Below the pieces are notes generated by a model. The model did not search any database and was not told the origin of the DNA. It was given only the letters and a program-made list of their open reading frames with translations. From positions 62,001 to 126,000 of the forward strand of contig QCIS01000002.1 of NCBI GenBank assembly GCA_003216535.1: a stretch of DNA of 64,000 nt. The letters are read 5' to 3'. Below are positions 26,096 to 37,340 of this stretch, one piece after another (the stretch's first letter is position 1; every line of letters begins with the position of its first letter). Source of the stretch: Prochlorococcus sp. AG-402-N08 (GTDB taxonomy: Bacteria > Cyanobacteriota > Cyanobacteriia > PCC-6307 > Cyanobiaceae). The position numbers were made by a program, and so were the translations under genes.

Positions 26096-27886
26096 TTGAT
26101 AAAAACAAATTCTAATAAAAAACTTTTTGCATTAAAGAGACAACCTTTAGTCTTAATTATTTTTTCTTCTATTTCGTTTTTATTGATTCTATTTAGATTA
26201 ATTTTTTTACAACTTTTAAATTATGAAAACTTTAAGAAGATGTCAGATGAGAATAGGATCAGACTTATTGCTTCACAGCCATTACGCGGAAGAATACTAG
26301 ATAAAAATGGTTATGTTTTAGCAGATAGTAGAGTTAAATATTCTTTAATAATTAAGCCTCAATCTGTTAATAAAAGTAATTGGGGAAAACATAAATCAAG
26401 CATTTCTAAATTGTTAAATATTGACAGCATTGTAATTCAAAAAAAATATTCTGATGGTCTAAAAAATCAAAAACTTTCAGTAACTATTCTTGATGATTTA
26501 AATGTCGATCAATTAATAAAATTCAAGGAAAATGAAATTAATTTAAATAGTTTCGAAATAGCTACCAAATTAATTAGAAATTATCCTTATAAATCGCTTG
26601 CTGCCCATGTAATTGGTTATACTCAACCAATTACTGAATCAGAATATAAATTCTTATCTAAAAAAGGTTATAAATTAAATGATTTAATAGGACGAACAGG
26701 AATTGAATATGTTTATGAAGATTTTATAAGAGGTGAATGGGGTGGAGAAATGGTTGAAGTAAATTCATCAGGAAAATTTCAAAGATCATTGGGTATAAGA
26801 CCTCCAGTTCAAGGTAATGATATTAAACTAACAATCGACTTAAATCTGCAATTAGTTGCTGAGGAAGTTCTTCAAGACAAAAAAGCTGGAGCGATAGTAG
26901 TAATGGATCCAAGAGACGGTGCAATAAGAGCGATGGTAAGTAGGCCTAATTTTGATTTGAATTTTTTTTCAAAGGATTTCAAGCCTGAAAAAGAATATAA
27001 TAATATATTTAATTCTCCTGAAAAGCCTCTTTTTAATAGAGCATTAAATGCTTATGATCCAGGAAGTGTTTGGAAAATTGTAACTGCTTTAGCCGGCTTG
27101 GAAAGTGGAAAATTCCCTAGAGATACAATGTTAGATACGAAACCATGTATAACTTACGGGAGTCAATGTTTTAGAGAGCACAATGATTTAGGCTTTGGGG
27201 TAATAGGTTATGAAGATGCTTTAAGAGTTTCTAGTAATACATTTTTTTATCAAGTAGGTTATGGAGCAGGAGTTGATGAAATTTATAAGGTCTCCCGAAA
27301 GCTTGGTTTTAATTCTTTATCTGGAATTGAAATTTCTGAACAAGAAAATATAGGATTAGTAGCTAGTAGTGAATGGGCTAAAGAAGGGAGAGGATGGGGG
27401 CAACCAGGAAGAACCCCTTGGGTTCCAGAAGATATTGCAAGTATGTCTATAGGACAATTTGTTGTTCAAGTAACTCCAATTCAAATAGCTAGAGCATATG
27501 CAGCGATTGCTAATGGAGGTTATCTAGTTACTCCATATTTGACTAAAAAAGATGTAGAAATTCATTTAGATAAAAAACGTATTCCAATTGACATTGATCC
27601 AAAAAATATTCAATTGATAAAAAGTGGTCTAAGGAAAGTAGTGGAGTCTGGCACAGGAGTGTCAATTAATTATGGAGTTTCAAATTTACCTCCAGTATCA
27701 GGCAAAACAGGAACTGCTGAAGATGGTGAAGGTGGCTTAGATCATGCTTGGTTCGTTTGTTTTGCTCCTTCGGAAAAGAGTGAGTTGCTTATAGTCGCTT
27801 TTGCACAAAATACTCCCGGAGGAGGTTCGGTACATGCACTTCCTATGGCTAAACAAATTTTAAAAGTTTGGAATGAAAAAAATTGA
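26096..27886 (+). CDS. mrdA: Penicillin-binding protein 2 (elongasome transpeptidase)
   Basis: Crosslinks peptidoglycan during cell elongation. 596 residues, TTG start. One N-terminal transmembrane anchor (about 18-42), a dimerisation domain with RLIASQPLRGRILDKNG and LIGRTGIEYVYED, then the transpeptidase domain: SxxK as SVWK (near 323), SxN as SSN (near 379) and KTG in SGKTGTAE (near 536). All catalytic motifs are intact. Strand and spacing suggest cotranscription with the 47-residue protein upstream. Lengths and motifs fit PBP2 rather than FtsI. Confidence 0.93.
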   Translation: MIKTNSNKKLFALKRQPLVLIIFSSISFLLILFRLIFLQLLNYENFKKMSDENRIRLIASQPLRGRILDKNGYVLADSRVKYSLIIKPQSVNKSNWGKHKSSISKLLNIDSIVIQKKYSDGLKNQKLSVTILDDLNVDQLIKFKENEINLNSFEIATKLIRNYPYKSLAAHVIGYTQPITESEYKFLSKKGYKLNDLIGRTGIEYVYEDFIRGEWGGEMVEVNSSGKFQRSLGIRPPVQGNDIKLTIDLNLQLVAEEVLQDKKAGAIVVMDPRDGAIRAMVSRPNFDLNFFSKDFKPEKEYNNIFNSPEKPLFNRALNAYDPGSVWKIVTALAGLESGKFPRDTMLDTKPCITYGSQCFREHNDLGFGVIGYEDALRVSSNTFFYQVGYGAGVDEIYKVSRKLGFNSLSGIEISEQENIGLVASSEWAKEGRGWGQPGRTPWVPEDIASMSIGQFVVQVTPIQIARAYAAIANGGYLVTPYLTKKDVEIHLDKKRIPIDIDPKNIQLIKSGLRKVVESGTGVSINYGVSNLPPVSGKTGTAEDGEGGLDHAWFVCFAPSEKSELLIVAFAQNTPGGGSVHALPMAKQILKVWNEKN

Positions 27887-27908
27887 TAAGAATTTTTTGT
27901 CTTAAAGT

Positions 27909-28433
27909 TTATGTTTTTAATTTTTTCATTTGTAAAAGTCTTTGAATAATATCTTCAATAGTTTTTGTATCTACAGGTTTACTATATGAGGACAAAAGTT
28001 GTCTCCCTAATACTTGACTTCCTAAATGAACTAATTGAATGCGTAATGAGGTCAGCAGTTCTAACCCTATGCCACCAGAAAATGTTGCAATTGCAATCGG
28101 TTGACCATTAAATAAATTCCTAAAGTCATCTCCCGAAATAGAGAGCCATGCTATGAAGTTGGAGAGAATGGGAGGTATAGATCCATTATATTCGGGCGCA
28201 CAAATCACCCACCTTTCAATCTTGAAAAGCTTTTTTTTTAATTCTTTTATTACATTTGGAATATTTTCTTTGCTGTGAATTCTTGGATTAAATAATGGAA
28301 TATCAAGAGTTGTAAGATCTAAAATTTCAGAACTTATTTTAAGTTCATTACTTTTTTCAAGAAATTTTTCAGAAAGTTCTAGATTTTTACCACAACTAGC
28401 AGTAATGATTATTAGATCTTTTGTTTCAGTCAT
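27909..28433 (-). CDS. NADPH-dependent FMN reductase-family protein
   Basis: 174 residues with a flavodoxin-like fold. The motif CAPEYNGSIPPILSNFIAWLS (quoted in part: PEYNGSIPPILSNFIAW) is the flavin-binding signature of the family, and TFSGGIGLELLTSLRIQLVHLG follows. The N-terminal phosphate-loop region is ITASCGKNLELS, a weak match to the usual G-S-x-R-x-xS. It lies 17 bp downstream of flv1 on the same strand, so it may supply reduced flavin or balance redox for the flavodiiron pair; this is inference from position only. Confidence 0.85.
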   Translation of the reverse strand: MTETKDLIIITASCGKNLELSEKFLEKSNELKISSEILDLTTLDIPLFNPRIHSKENIPNVIKELKKKLFKIERWVICAPEYNGSIPPILSNFIAWLSISGDDFRNLFNGQPIAIATFSGGIGLELLTSLRIQLVHLGSQVLGRQLLSSYSKPVDTKTIEDIIQRLLQMKKLKT

Positions 28434-28450
28434 AAATAAGATAAATAAAT

Positions 28451-30259
28451 TTAATAATTAGCACCTGTTTTGCGGTGATGAACTGCCGTTAGACTATCGG
28501 ATTTTAGTATATTGCCGTGTAGTACTTCAGCGTATATTACCCAATGATCTCCACATTCCATTCTTTCTTTAACAGAGGCATCTAGCCATGCTAAAGAGTT
28601 AGGAATTATTATCTGTTCATTAGGAGTTAATTCAATATTTAATCCTTCGAATCTATCTTCACCTGGTGAAAAAGGTTTTGTGAATCTTTTTAAAGGTTCT
28701 TTAAAATCTTTTTCACTAAGAATATTTAATGCGAATGAATCACCTATTTGCAGAAGAGACTCTACTGATCTATCTTTTGCTACTGAAATACTTAATCCCG
28801 GTGGAGAAAAACTTGCTTGACTTACCCAGGATGCGAGTATAGCTCCTCTGATATTATTCTCATCTTTTCCTTTAGAAGCAGTTAGGACACAAAGTGAGCC
28901 GATTACTCTTCCAAGAGCTTGTAACTTTGGATCCGTTTTACTTGTAATCATTCCAGTATCTGATTTTCTAGGTTTTTTCCTAGCTTGCTTTATAATTTTT
29001 CTTCCAAAGTGAGTTCCTATTTCTTCTAGTTCTTTAATTTTTGGTTTATTTGGACTGAATTTAATTCTTATAGGGTCAAAACTAAAATGAAAACCGCCAT
29101 CCTTTAATTTCGATTCAAGTAAATCTATAGCTTCGCCGCTCCAGCCAAAACTGCCAAAAATTCCCACTGGCTTATCTCTATTACCCTCTGCTAACAATGT
29201 TCCTAGAGCACTAACTATTGGAGTTGGTGCGTGACCACCCAATGTGGGTGAGCCTATTAAATATCCATCAGCATTTTGGATAGATTTTACAAGTACATCA
29301 TTAGGTGTAAATTCACAATTGATACTTTCAACTTCAACAGAGGTTCTATTTATCCCTTTAGCCAATGCATCACCTATTGAGGCTGTATTTCCATATGCAC
29401 TTGCATATATCAGAGCGATCTTAGGATTATTTGTTGAAAGATTTTCTCCCCATCTAATGTAGTCATTTAAAAAGCTTTTTAAGCTGTATTCGATCGCTGG
29501 TCCATGTAATGGTGCAATAGTTTTTATGTCATATTCTGCGATTTTTTCAGTAATTGATACTACTTGATTAGACATTGGTGCCATCAAGCAATCATAAAAA
29601 TGTTTCCTATCAATTTCTGTGCTAACTCGATTTGTTTCAGACCAATAATTAGATGCAATGTGTGCAGAGAAAATTTTTTCACTAAGAAGTATTTCTTGAT
29701 TACGTTCATAAATTATTAGGCCACCAGGCCAACGTGCTGTTGGAATAGGAATTAACTCTAGTGAAATGTTATCTAATTCTAAATTAAGTTCTTTTTTGAT
29801 TATGTTTATTTCAGGTAATTGAATTTCAATAAAGTTCTCTAAGGTAGGATTTCTTTGATTCCAAAGTTCGCTAATAAGTTTATAGCCTGGATTAGAGCAA
29901 GTAATAGTTGTGTTTTGGAATTGGGTACTTATATTTTTTATAGTTTCAATAATTTGGGGATTAATATGACCAGAAATGAAGTTGATTTTATCTAATTTAA
30001 ATTGATCGCAAAACCTAGAAATTACTTTATTAAATGAATTTAAATATAATTTCTCAGGTGGATGAATAATAAAAAGTTCCTCATGACTTCTAATGAAAAA
30101 AGTATTAAATGAGGTTCCTTTTTCAAGGTTAAATTCGAGTTCAAATCTTTCTTTATTTTTGTCTATGAATCTTACACAAGAAAAATTTTCGGTAATTTCA
30201 AATTCTGATAAGTTTTGATTTTCTGCAAGTAAGCCTATATTAATATCTGACATTTTCAA
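28451..30259 (-). CDS. flv1: Flavodiiron protein, Flv1-like (non-canonical metal site)
   Basis: 602 residues in three domains: metallo-beta-lactamase-like (about 25-270), flavodoxin (LIYASAYGNTASIGDALAKG begins near 278) and C-terminal flavin reductase (about 440-600). In cyanobacteria Flv1 and Flv3 act together to reduce O2 to water with photosystem I electrons, protecting against fluctuating light. The diiron motif HxExDH is replaced by HINPQI (H98), which is the known trait of the Flv1/Flv2 group. It lies 10 bp downstream of flv3 on the same strand. Confidence 0.93.
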   Translation of the reverse strand: MKMSDINIGLLAENQNLSEFEITENFSCVRFIDKNKERFELEFNLEKGTSFNTFFIRSHEELFIIHPPEKLYLNSFNKVISRFCDQFKLDKINFISGHINPQIIETIKNISTQFQNTTITCSNPGYKLISELWNQRNPTLENFIEIQLPEINIIKKELNLELDNISLELIPIPTARWPGGLIIYERNQEILLSEKIFSAHIASNYWSETNRVSTEIDRKHFYDCLMAPMSNQVVSITEKIAEYDIKTIAPLHGPAIEYSLKSFLNDYIRWGENLSTNNPKIALIYASAYGNTASIGDALAKGINRTSVEVESINCEFTPNDVLVKSIQNADGYLIGSPTLGGHAPTPIVSALGTLLAEGNRDKPVGIFGSFGWSGEAIDLLESKLKDGGFHFSFDPIRIKFSPNKPKIKELEEIGTHFGRKIIKQARKKPRKSDTGMITSKTDPKLQALGRVIGSLCVLTASKGKDENNIRGAILASWVSQASFSPPGLSISVAKDRSVESLLQIGDSFALNILSEKDFKEPLKRFTKPFSPGEDRFEGLNIELTPNEQIIIPNSLAWLDASVKERMECGDHWVIYAEVLHGNILKSDSLTAVHHRKTGANY

Positions 30260-30269
30260 GACTTATTTT

Positions 30270-32045
30270 CTAATAGTGATTAGCAACTTTTCTGTGGTGA
30301 ACTGCTGTCTTGCATGATAAGTCAGAAACATTACCACTTTCAACAATTCCGTAAATTATCCAATGGTCTGGAGTCTCTAGTCTGGAACTAACTTTACAAT
30401 CTAAAAAGGCGAGTGAATCTGAGAGAACTGGACCTCCTTCAGCGATGTTGCTAATTACATCTACATCTGCAAATCTATCAGCTCCAGGGGCAAATCTCTT
30501 TAAAAAATGTCTGAACATTTTTTGATAGTTATCTTCTCTCAAGATATTCACAACAAAACCTTTCCCAACTTGCATATATGATTCAATAGCTCTATCTTTT
30601 GCTACTGCAACTGTAATACCAGGTGGAGAAAAGCTTGCTTGACTAACCCAACTTGCAACCATGGCACTTTGTCTAAATGTCGAACCTTCCCCTTGGCTCG
30701 CTGTAACTACATATAATCCCCCACTTAATCTGCCTAATGCTTTATCCAAATTTGAATCAAGGCTCTTCATAGAGGCAATATTCTTCTTTTTGTTGATCAA
30801 TTGACCCAAGTCAGTTCCAGCTTCTTCGAATTGTTGATAAACAACGGGATCTGGAATATTTTTCACTCTTAAAGGAGAGAAAGCTTCTTTTTGACCAAGT
30901 TCTCTTAATTTATTTGCTAAGGAATCTATTGGTTCATCATTTCCACCAAATGCATCATAAACAGCAGTAAATTGTTTCGGTTTTAGTGCTGCAAATAAAG
31001 TACCGAGAGATTCTTTTAATTCATTATCTGAGTCTACCGGCCATGTTGGAATGACTACTGCCTTTGATTCGGAAATCAAACTTGTTAATTCTTGCGGGTC
31101 AGAAGATCTTAAATCAATTAATTGAACCTGTGCATCCGCTTTACTTATTCCATGAGATATCGCTTGACTTAGTCGATCACAATAACCATAGTCACTGATA
31201 TAGCAGACTGACACAAAATCATTACCTTTGCTTTTATTGCTACTCCATTCTAAATATTTTCCTTTCCAAAAATTGACCTGATTATGGAGCAAAGGCCCAT
31301 GACCAACAGCTATTGTTTTTAATTCAGGTAGCTTATCTATTCTTTTAATTGCCTGCAAAACGCTTCTAGCGTTTGGACCCATAAGGCAATCGTAATAAAA
31401 ACGGAAATCATCGTATATTTCTTTTTGATCAGTGTCAAAAAATTCCTCTGAACAATAATGTAGTCCAAATGCATCGCATGTATAGAGAACATGTGTGCTG
31501 TGATCATATGAAAATATGGTATCTGGCCAATGTAAATTTGGTGCACTTAAAAATTCAATATTATGTTCTAAACCGCTACTAGGATTAGTTCCTAGATTTA
31601 AAAACTCTCCACTCTTTACCTCTAGACGTTTAAAGGGAATATGTATTTGGTCTTCAATAAATTTAAGGGCTAATTTTGATCCAACTACTGTGATATTTTG
31701 GTTTAATTCTAAAAGATTACCTATTAAACCAGAATGATCAGGTTCTGTATGGCTTGTAATTAGATAATCAACTTCTTGCGGATTTACCTTTTTCAGTAAT
31801 TCTTCAAACCATAATTCTTCGAACTTTGCGTGACTAGTATCAATAATTGCTATTTTTTCGCCTTTAATAATAAAACTATTGTAAGTGGTTCCATTTCTTA
31901 AACCAAATTCAATATCAAATCTACTGCGATCCCAATCCAAAGATCTTATAGCACAAGAATCATCAGTAAAGTTTTGAGATTGGACTGTCAACTTGTAATT
32001 TATTTGTGCCAATTTAGAATTGCTTGTCTGGCCAGAAGCTAACAT
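30270..32045 (-). CDS. flv3: Flavodiiron protein, Flv3-like (canonical metal site)
   Basis: 591 residues with the same three domains as its neighbour. The metal-binding motif is intact: TSHTEPDHSG with H99, E101, D103 and H104. The flavodoxin part starts with VCYISDYGYCDRLSQ and lacks the usual T-x-N-T-type loop. The flavin reductase domain near the C terminus has SWVSQASFSPPGITVAVAKD. It is the partner subunit for O2 photoreduction and the first gene of the flv3-flv1-FMN reductase run. It is divergent from alaS, with about 120 bp between them. Confidence 0.93.
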   Translation of the reverse strand: MLASGQTSNSKLAQINYKLTVQSQNFTDDSCAIRSLDWDRSRFDIEFGLRNGTTYNSFIIKGEKIAIIDTSHAKFEELWFEELLKKVNPQEVDYLITSHTEPDHSGLIGNLLELNQNITVVGSKLALKFIEDQIHIPFKRLEVKSGEFLNLGTNPSSGLEHNIEFLSAPNLHWPDTIFSYDHSTHVLYTCDAFGLHYCSEEFFDTDQKEIYDDFRFYYDCLMGPNARSVLQAIKRIDKLPELKTIAVGHGPLLHNQVNFWKGKYLEWSSNKSKGNDFVSVCYISDYGYCDRLSQAISHGISKADAQVQLIDLRSSDPQELTSLISESKAVVIPTWPVDSDNELKESLGTLFAALKPKQFTAVYDAFGGNDEPIDSLANKLRELGQKEAFSPLRVKNIPDPVVYQQFEEAGTDLGQLINKKKNIASMKSLDSNLDKALGRLSGGLYVVTASQGEGSTFRQSAMVASWVSQASFSPPGITVAVAKDRAIESYMQVGKGFVVNILREDNYQKMFRHFLKRFAPGADRFADVDVISNIAEGGPVLSDSLAFLDCKVSSRLETPDHWIIYGIVESGNVSDLSCKTAVHHRKVANHY

Positions 32046-32164
32046 AGAATAATTCGCTTTATAAAATAACTTTAGTTATATAGAATATAGATCCGCGTGA
32101 TCATTTTTGCGAAATAACCGAAATTACGCTTTTCTTTAATTTTTATTCTTCTTATTCCGGGTAA

Positions 32165-34825
32165 ATGACATCTCAACTAATTAAAAAAATAGTTACTGGA
32201 GATGAGATAAGAAATGCTTTTTTAAAATTTTACAGTGAAAAATTACATAAAATCATTCCAAGTGCATCTTTGATTCCAGATGATCCTACGGTTATGCTCA
32301 CAATTGCTGGAATGCTACCTTTTAAACCAGTTTTTTTAGGGTTAAAAGAAAGACCATCAAAAAGGGCTACATCTAGCCAAAAGTGCATCAGAACAAATGA
32401 TATAGAAAATGTTGGAGTTACAGCTAGACATCACACTTTTTTTGAAATGCTTGGTAATTTCTCTTTTGGAGATTATTTTAAACGAGAGGCTATTCAATGG
32501 GCTTGGGAATTAGTTACTAATATTTATCAACTTTCTGTTGAAAATATAATTGTGAGTGTTTTTCACGAAGACGAAGAGTCTGCAAAAATTTGGAGAGATG
32601 AAATTGGCATTCATCCAGATAGGATAGTGAAACTAGGCGAGAAAGATAATTTTTGGTCATCTGGCAAAACAGGTCCATGTGGACCTTGTTCAGAACTTTA
32701 TTATGATTTTCATCCTGAAAAGGGTCTGCAGAATATTGATTTAGAAGATGGAGATCGTTTTATTGAATTTTATAATCTTGTTTTTATGCAATATAATCGT
32801 GATCCTAATGGAAAATTGACAGATTTAAAATTTAAAAATATTGATACAGGAATGGGTCTTGAAAGGATGGCTCAAATACTACAAAAAAAACAAAATAATT
32901 ATGAGACAGATTTAATTTTTCCTATCATTCAAAAAATTTGTGAGATTGCAAATATTAATTATTTTTCTTCAGATGATAAAAATAAAATTTCTTTAAAAAT
33001 CATTGGAGATCATACTAGAGCTGTTATTCATTTAATTTCTGACGGAGTAGCAGCAAGTAATATCGGCAGGGGATATATATTAAGAAGGCTTATTAGAAGA
33101 ATGGTCAGACATGGGAGACTATTAGGTATAATAAATGAATTTTTACCAAATATTGCTACTGTCGGGATCAATTTAATGCAAAATAATTATCCTGATTTAA
33201 AAAATAATAATGATTTAATTTTGAATGAGATAAAAATTGAAGAAATAAGATTTAGGGAAACTCTTGAAAGAGGAGAGAAATTGCTAGAGGAGGTAATTTC
33301 TTCAGGGCAGAAATTAATTTCTGGTTTTAAAGCTTTTGAACTTTATGATACTTATGGATTTCCTCTAGAACTTACTGTAGAAATTGCTGAAGAAAATAGT
33401 ATCAGTGTAGATTTAAAGGGTTTTGAAGAAGAAATGAATGCACAAAAAGAGAGAGCTAAAGCTGCTTCAAGTAATATTGATTTGACATTAGAGGGATCAT
33501 TAGAGCGAGAAATAGATCTTTTTAACAAAACTGTTTTTAATGGTTATGATTCACTGCTTTCGGAAGCTGAAATAAAGGGTATATTCTTGGATTCAACATT
33601 AGTTAAGCAAGCAAGTGAAGGTCAGAAAGTTTTAATTGTTCTTGATCAGACAACTTTTTATGGAGAATCTGGCGGACAAGTTGGTGATATTGGAACGATA
33701 TTTTCAAAAGATGTAGAGGTCTTGGTTGATAATGTTATTCGAAAGAAAAATGTTTTTTTACATTATGGAACGATCAAAAAAGGAATATTAACTATTGGAC
33801 AAAAAGTTAAGACTAATGTTAGCTCCTCTAATAGAGCTAAGGCTGCTGCAAATCATACGGCTACTCATTTATTGCAATCTGCTCTTAAATCAATTGTTAA
33901 TGAAAGTGTTGGACAAAAAGGTTCATTAGTAGCTTTTAATAAATTACGATTTGATTTTAATTCCTCTAATCCTATTTCTAAAGACCAAATTTCTAAAATT
34001 GAGATTTTAGTTAACTCTTGGATTATGGAAAATCATGCCCTAGAAATAAAAAATATGTCCAAGATTGAGGCTCTTGAAAAGGGCGCAGTCGCCATGTTTG
34101 GAGAAAAATATGATGATGAAGTGCGCGTTGTTAATGTGCAAGGAGTATCAATGGAACTTTGTGGTGGCACACATGTTAAAACTACATCCGAATTAGGTTC
34201 TTTCAAAATAATCAGTGAGGAAGGAATCTCAGCCGGAGTAAGAAGAATCGAAGCATTATCAGGCCAATCAGCATTAGACTATTTCAGTGATAGAAATGCT
34301 TTAGTAAATCAACTAAGTGATTTGTTAAAAGCAAATCCTAATCAACTTTTTGAAAGGGTTAATAATTTGCAAGCAGAGCTTATTAATAAGAATAAAGAGA
34401 TACAAAAAATGAAAGATGAAATTGCATATTTTAAATACTCTTCTATAAAATCATCCGCAGAAATAGTAAATTCTTTTTCAATTTTAGTAAATCAGATTGA
34501 TGGCTTAGATGGAAATTCTTTGCAATCTGCAGCACTTAATTTAACTTCTCATTTGGGAAATAAAGCAATAGTGATTCTTGGGGGAATACCAACTCCAGAA
34601 AATAGAAAGTTGTTATTTGTAGTTTCTTTAGGTGATGATTCAGTAAAAATAGGATTGCATGCAGGTAAATTAGTTAATGAGATTGCAAGAATTTGTTCGG
34701 GAGGTGGAGGAGGAAAGCCTAACTTTGCTCAAGCAGGTGCTAAAGATATTGATAAGTTAAGTGATGCTTTAGATTATGCTAAAAATCATTTGCAAAAAAC
34801 ATTAGATAGTCATTCTGATAAATAA
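32165..34825 (+). CDS. alaS: Alanyl-tRNA synthetase
   Basis: Charges tRNA-Ala. 886 residues, full length: class II catalytic core with [19 protein letters not shown] (quoted in part: [14 protein letters not shown]) near residue 95 and GMGLERM near 236, the editing domain with the zinc/His motif HTATHLL near 570 and the CGGTH motif near 670, and the C-terminal C-Ala region with the glycine-rich [13 protein letters not shown]. The 3' end overlaps the convergent speA gene by 16 bp. Confidence 0.98.
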   Translation: MTSQLIKKIVTGDEIRNAFLKFYSEKLHKIIPSASLIPDDPTVMLTIAGMLPFKPVFLGLKERPSKRATSSQKCIRTNDIENVGVTARHHTFFEMLGNFSFGDYFKREAIQWAWELVTNIYQLSVENIIVSVFHEDEESAKIWRDEIGIHPDRIVKLGEKDNFWSSGKTGPCGPCSELYYDFHPEKGLQNIDLEDGDRFIEFYNLVFMQYNRDPNGKLTDLKFKNIDTGMGLERMAQILQKKQNNYETDLIFPIIQKICEIANINYFSSDDKNKISLKIIGDHTRAVIHLISDGVAASNIGRGYILRRLIRRMVRHGRLLGIINEFLPNIATVGINLMQNNYPDLKNNNDLILNEIKIEEIRFRETLERGEKLLEEVISSGQKLISGFKAFELYDTYGFPLELTVEIAEENSISVDLKGFEEEMNAQKERAKAASSNIDLTLEGSLEREIDLFNKTVFNGYDSLLSEAEIKGIFLDSTLVKQASEGQKVLIVLDQTTFYGESGGQVGDIGTIFSKDVEVLVDNVIRKKNVFLHYGTIKKGILTIGQKVKTNVSSSNRAKAAANHTATHLLQSALKSIVNESVGQKGSLVAFNKLRFDFNSSNPISKDQISKIEILVNSWIMENHALEIKNMSKIEALEKGAVAMFGEKYDDEVRVVNVQGVSMELCGGTHVKTTSELGSFKIISEEGISAGVRRIEALSGQSALDYFSDRNALVNQLSDLLKANPNQLFERVNNLQAELINKNKEIQKMKDEIAYFKYSSIKSSAEIVNSFSILVNQIDGLDGNSLQSAALNLTSHLGNKAIVILGGIPTPENRKLLFVVSLGDDSVKIGLHAGKLVNEIARICSGGGGGKPNFAQAGAKDIDKLSDALDYAKNHLQKTLDSHSDK

Positions 34826-36756
34826 CTACTTTTTCTGAGACTAATTTCGATTTGATCCATTAATTTCCTTGCTTCTTCAATAGTTAATTTTTTTTGATCA
34901 ATTGCTGATTCAGTATTTATTCTTATAGATTCAACCAAAGAAGCTGAACTGTAATCTAATAATTGTAAAATTTCAGATTTACTGTCCTCTTTAATAATAT
35001 TTTTTACCTTATATGAATTATCTTGATTTATATCTATATGAACAATATTTGTACTGCCAAATAAATTATGCAAGTTTCCTAATGCTTCTTGATAGGCTCC
35101 AGTCATAAAAATTCCAATTAGATAATCTTTATCTTCCTCTGGCTTATGTAAATTTAGTAATGATTTAATTTTTCCATCATCAATAAAATTATTTAGTTTC
35201 CCATCTGAATCACAAGTTAAATCTGCAAAGTTGCCTTTGCAGAACGGCTCCTCTAAGTGCCTATGTATTGGTACTATTGGAAAAATCTGATTTATTGCCC
35301 AGCTATCGGGGATAGATTTAAAGATAGATAAATTTGCATAATAAGTTGATGCGAGAGTTTCTGTAATTTCAGATAAATCAGGGTGATTGATTTCATCATT
35401 ATTCAGGTTATTAGAAATTTCTTTTGCGCAAGCCCAAGTAAGTTCTTCGGCATAAGCTCTTTCTGCCAAGCTTAAAAATCCTAATCTAAAAGCGACTAAG
35501 CAATCTTCTTTAAACTTTTTTGCGTCATTCCATAGTTCAATTATTTGAGATAAATTTATTTTTTTATTTTTAAGTTTTTTTAATTCATAGAAAGTTTCAA
35601 GTAAATTTGAAATTATTAATTGTTGATTGTTTTTATCAAAAATTTGTAGTTTGGAACTGACATGGCTTGTTCCTAAGACATTAAAAATTAAAACTGAACA
35701 ATGACTAATTATTGCTCTTCCACTTTCTGAGATTATGGTTGGATGCTTGATATTATTTAATTCACATGCATCCTTAATAGTTGCAATTACATCATTAGCA
35801 TAATTTTGAAGAGAATAATTAGTAGAGGTGTTGGAGGAGGTTTTAGTTCCATCAAAATCTATCCCTAATCCTCCCCCAACGTCGATATATTGCATTGGGG
35901 CTCCTAGTTTGCATAGTTCAACATATATTTGACTTGCTTCTTGTAATGCGTCTTTGATCACAGCAATATCACTTATTTGACTTCCTATATGAAAATGGAG
36001 CAATTTCATTTCGTTGATAAGATCTGCTTCTTTTAGTTCTTTTATTGTCAACATAATTTCTGGGATTGATAATCCAAATTTGGAATTATCTCCAATAGAT
36101 TTACCCCACCTACCACTACTTTTACTTGATAACTTTGCTCTAATTCCTATCAATGGAGTCGCTTTAAGTTGTTGAACTGCTTGAATAATTCTTTTTACCT
36201 CATCTCGTTGTTCAATAACTATTATTGGATTTTTGCCAAGTTTTCTGGCCAAAGTAGCAATTTCAATATATTTCTTATCTTTATATCCGTTGCATATTAA
36301 TAATGAATTTTGGTTTTCAAGAAGTGCAAGGCCAATTAATAGTTCCGATTTACTTCCTACTTCTAAACCAAAATTCCATTGGCTACCAAACTCTATTATC
36401 TTTTCTAGGACATTTTTCTGTTGATTACATTTGACAGGAAAAACGCCTTGATAAATGTTCTTATACTTATAGGTTTTTATTGCTTTTAAAAAAGAGTCAT
36501 GTAATGCATTTATGCGATCTTTCAAGATATCATTAAATCTTATAATTAATGGAGGATTGACTTCTCTACTTTTAAGTTCATTGACAAGCTTAAAAAGATC
36601 AATCTTATTTTCAGATTTTATATCTTTAGTTACTGATATATTTCCTTTGGAATTTATAGAAAAATATTTATCTCCCCATTTGTCTATGTTGTAAGTCGAA
36701 ATACTATCTTCAATAGTCCAAATATTCTTTAATTTTTTCGACTCAAAATTGGTCAA
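34810..36756 (-). CDS. speA: Biosynthetic arginine decarboxylase
   Basis: PLP enzyme converting arginine to agmatine for polyamine synthesis. 648 residues, the length of the SpeA group of fold III decarboxylases. Motifs: FPVKCNQ (PLP lysine, near 103), [18 protein letters not shown] (near 254), [14 protein letters not shown] (near 289), SESGRAI and a C-terminal region with [18 protein letters not shown]. No signal peptide. In picocyanobacteria this is the usual entry to spermidine or related polyamines. It is divergent from ndk, with 122 bp between. Confidence 0.95.
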   Translation of the reverse strand: MTNFESKKLKNIWTIEDSISTYNIDKWGDKYFSINSKGNISVTKDIKSENKIDLFKLVNELKSREVNPPLIIRFNDILKDRINALHDSFLKAIKTYKYKNIYQGVFPVKCNQQKNVLEKIIEFGSQWNFGLEVGSKSELLIGLALLENQNSLLICNGYKDKKYIEIATLARKLGKNPIIVIEQRDEVKRIIQAVQQLKATPLIGIRAKLSSKSSGRWGKSIGDNSKFGLSIPEIMLTIKELKEADLINEMKLLHFHIGSQISDIAVIKDALQEASQIYVELCKLGAPMQYIDVGGGLGIDFDGTKTSSNTSTNYSLQNYANDVIATIKDACELNNIKHPTIISESGRAIISHCSVLIFNVLGTSHVSSKLQIFDKNNQQLIISNLLETFYELKKLKNKKINLSQIIELWNDAKKFKEDCLVAFRLGFLSLAERAYAEELTWACAKEISNNLNNDEINHPDLSEITETLASTYYANLSIFKSIPDSWAINQIFPIVPIHRHLEEPFCKGNFADLTCDSDGKLNNFIDDGKIKSLLNLHKPEEDKDYLIGIFMTGAYQEALGNLHNLFGSTNIVHIDINQDNSYKVKNIIKEDSKSEILQLLDYSSASLVESIRINTESAIDQKKLTIEEARKLMDQIEISLRKSSYLSE

Positions 36757-36878
36757 TTTATGTTTTAGTGATTAATAAATGTTGTTGAAAAGAACTCAAA
36801 ACAATATCTTTTATTTTAATGATTACTTGCCAAGTTACCACCCAAAAGTTGAATATACATAGAGTGATTATTAACTAA

Positions 36879-37337
36879 ATGACCAAAGAGAGAACCTTTA
36901 TTGCAATTAAACCAGATGGAGTTCAAAGAGGATATGTTGCTGAGATTATTGGCAGATTTGAAAAAAAAGGATTTAAATTGGTTGGATTAAAGCAATTAAT
37001 TCCTTCAAAAGATCTTGCTCAAAATCATTATGGAGTACATAGAGAAAGACCGTTTTTTGGTGATTTAGTAGACTTTATTTCAAGTGGCCCTGTTGTAGCA
37101 ATGGTTTGGGAAGGCGAAGGAGTTATTTTGAGTGCTAGAAAACTAATAGGTGCAACAAAACCTCTGGAAGCAGAGCCTGGAACAATTAGAGGTGATTTAG
37201 CTATTGATATTGGGAGGAACATTATTCATGGTTCTGATGGAGAAGATACAGCAAAATTTGAAATTGATCTATGGTTTAACGAAGAGGAATTATGTGAGTG
37301 GGAAACTTCTGATTCGAAATGGCGATCTGAAAATTAA
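36879..37337 (+). CDS. ndk: Nucleoside diphosphate kinase
   Basis: Transfers the terminal phosphate between nucleoside triphosphates and diphosphates through a phosphohistidine. 152 residues, standard length. The N-terminal [14 protein letters not shown] and the active site NIIHGSD with its histidine (near 118) are intact. A monocistronic gene 3 bp from the stop of the convergent thiO gene. Confidence 0.98.
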   Translation: MTKERTFIAIKPDGVQRGYVAEIIGRFEKKGFKLVGLKQLIPSKDLAQNHYGVHRERPFFGDLVDFISSGPVVAMVWEGEGVILSARKLIGATKPLEAEPGTIRGDLAIDIGRNIIHGSDGEDTAKFEIDLWFNEEELCEWETSDSKWRSEN

Positions 37338-37340
37338 AAT

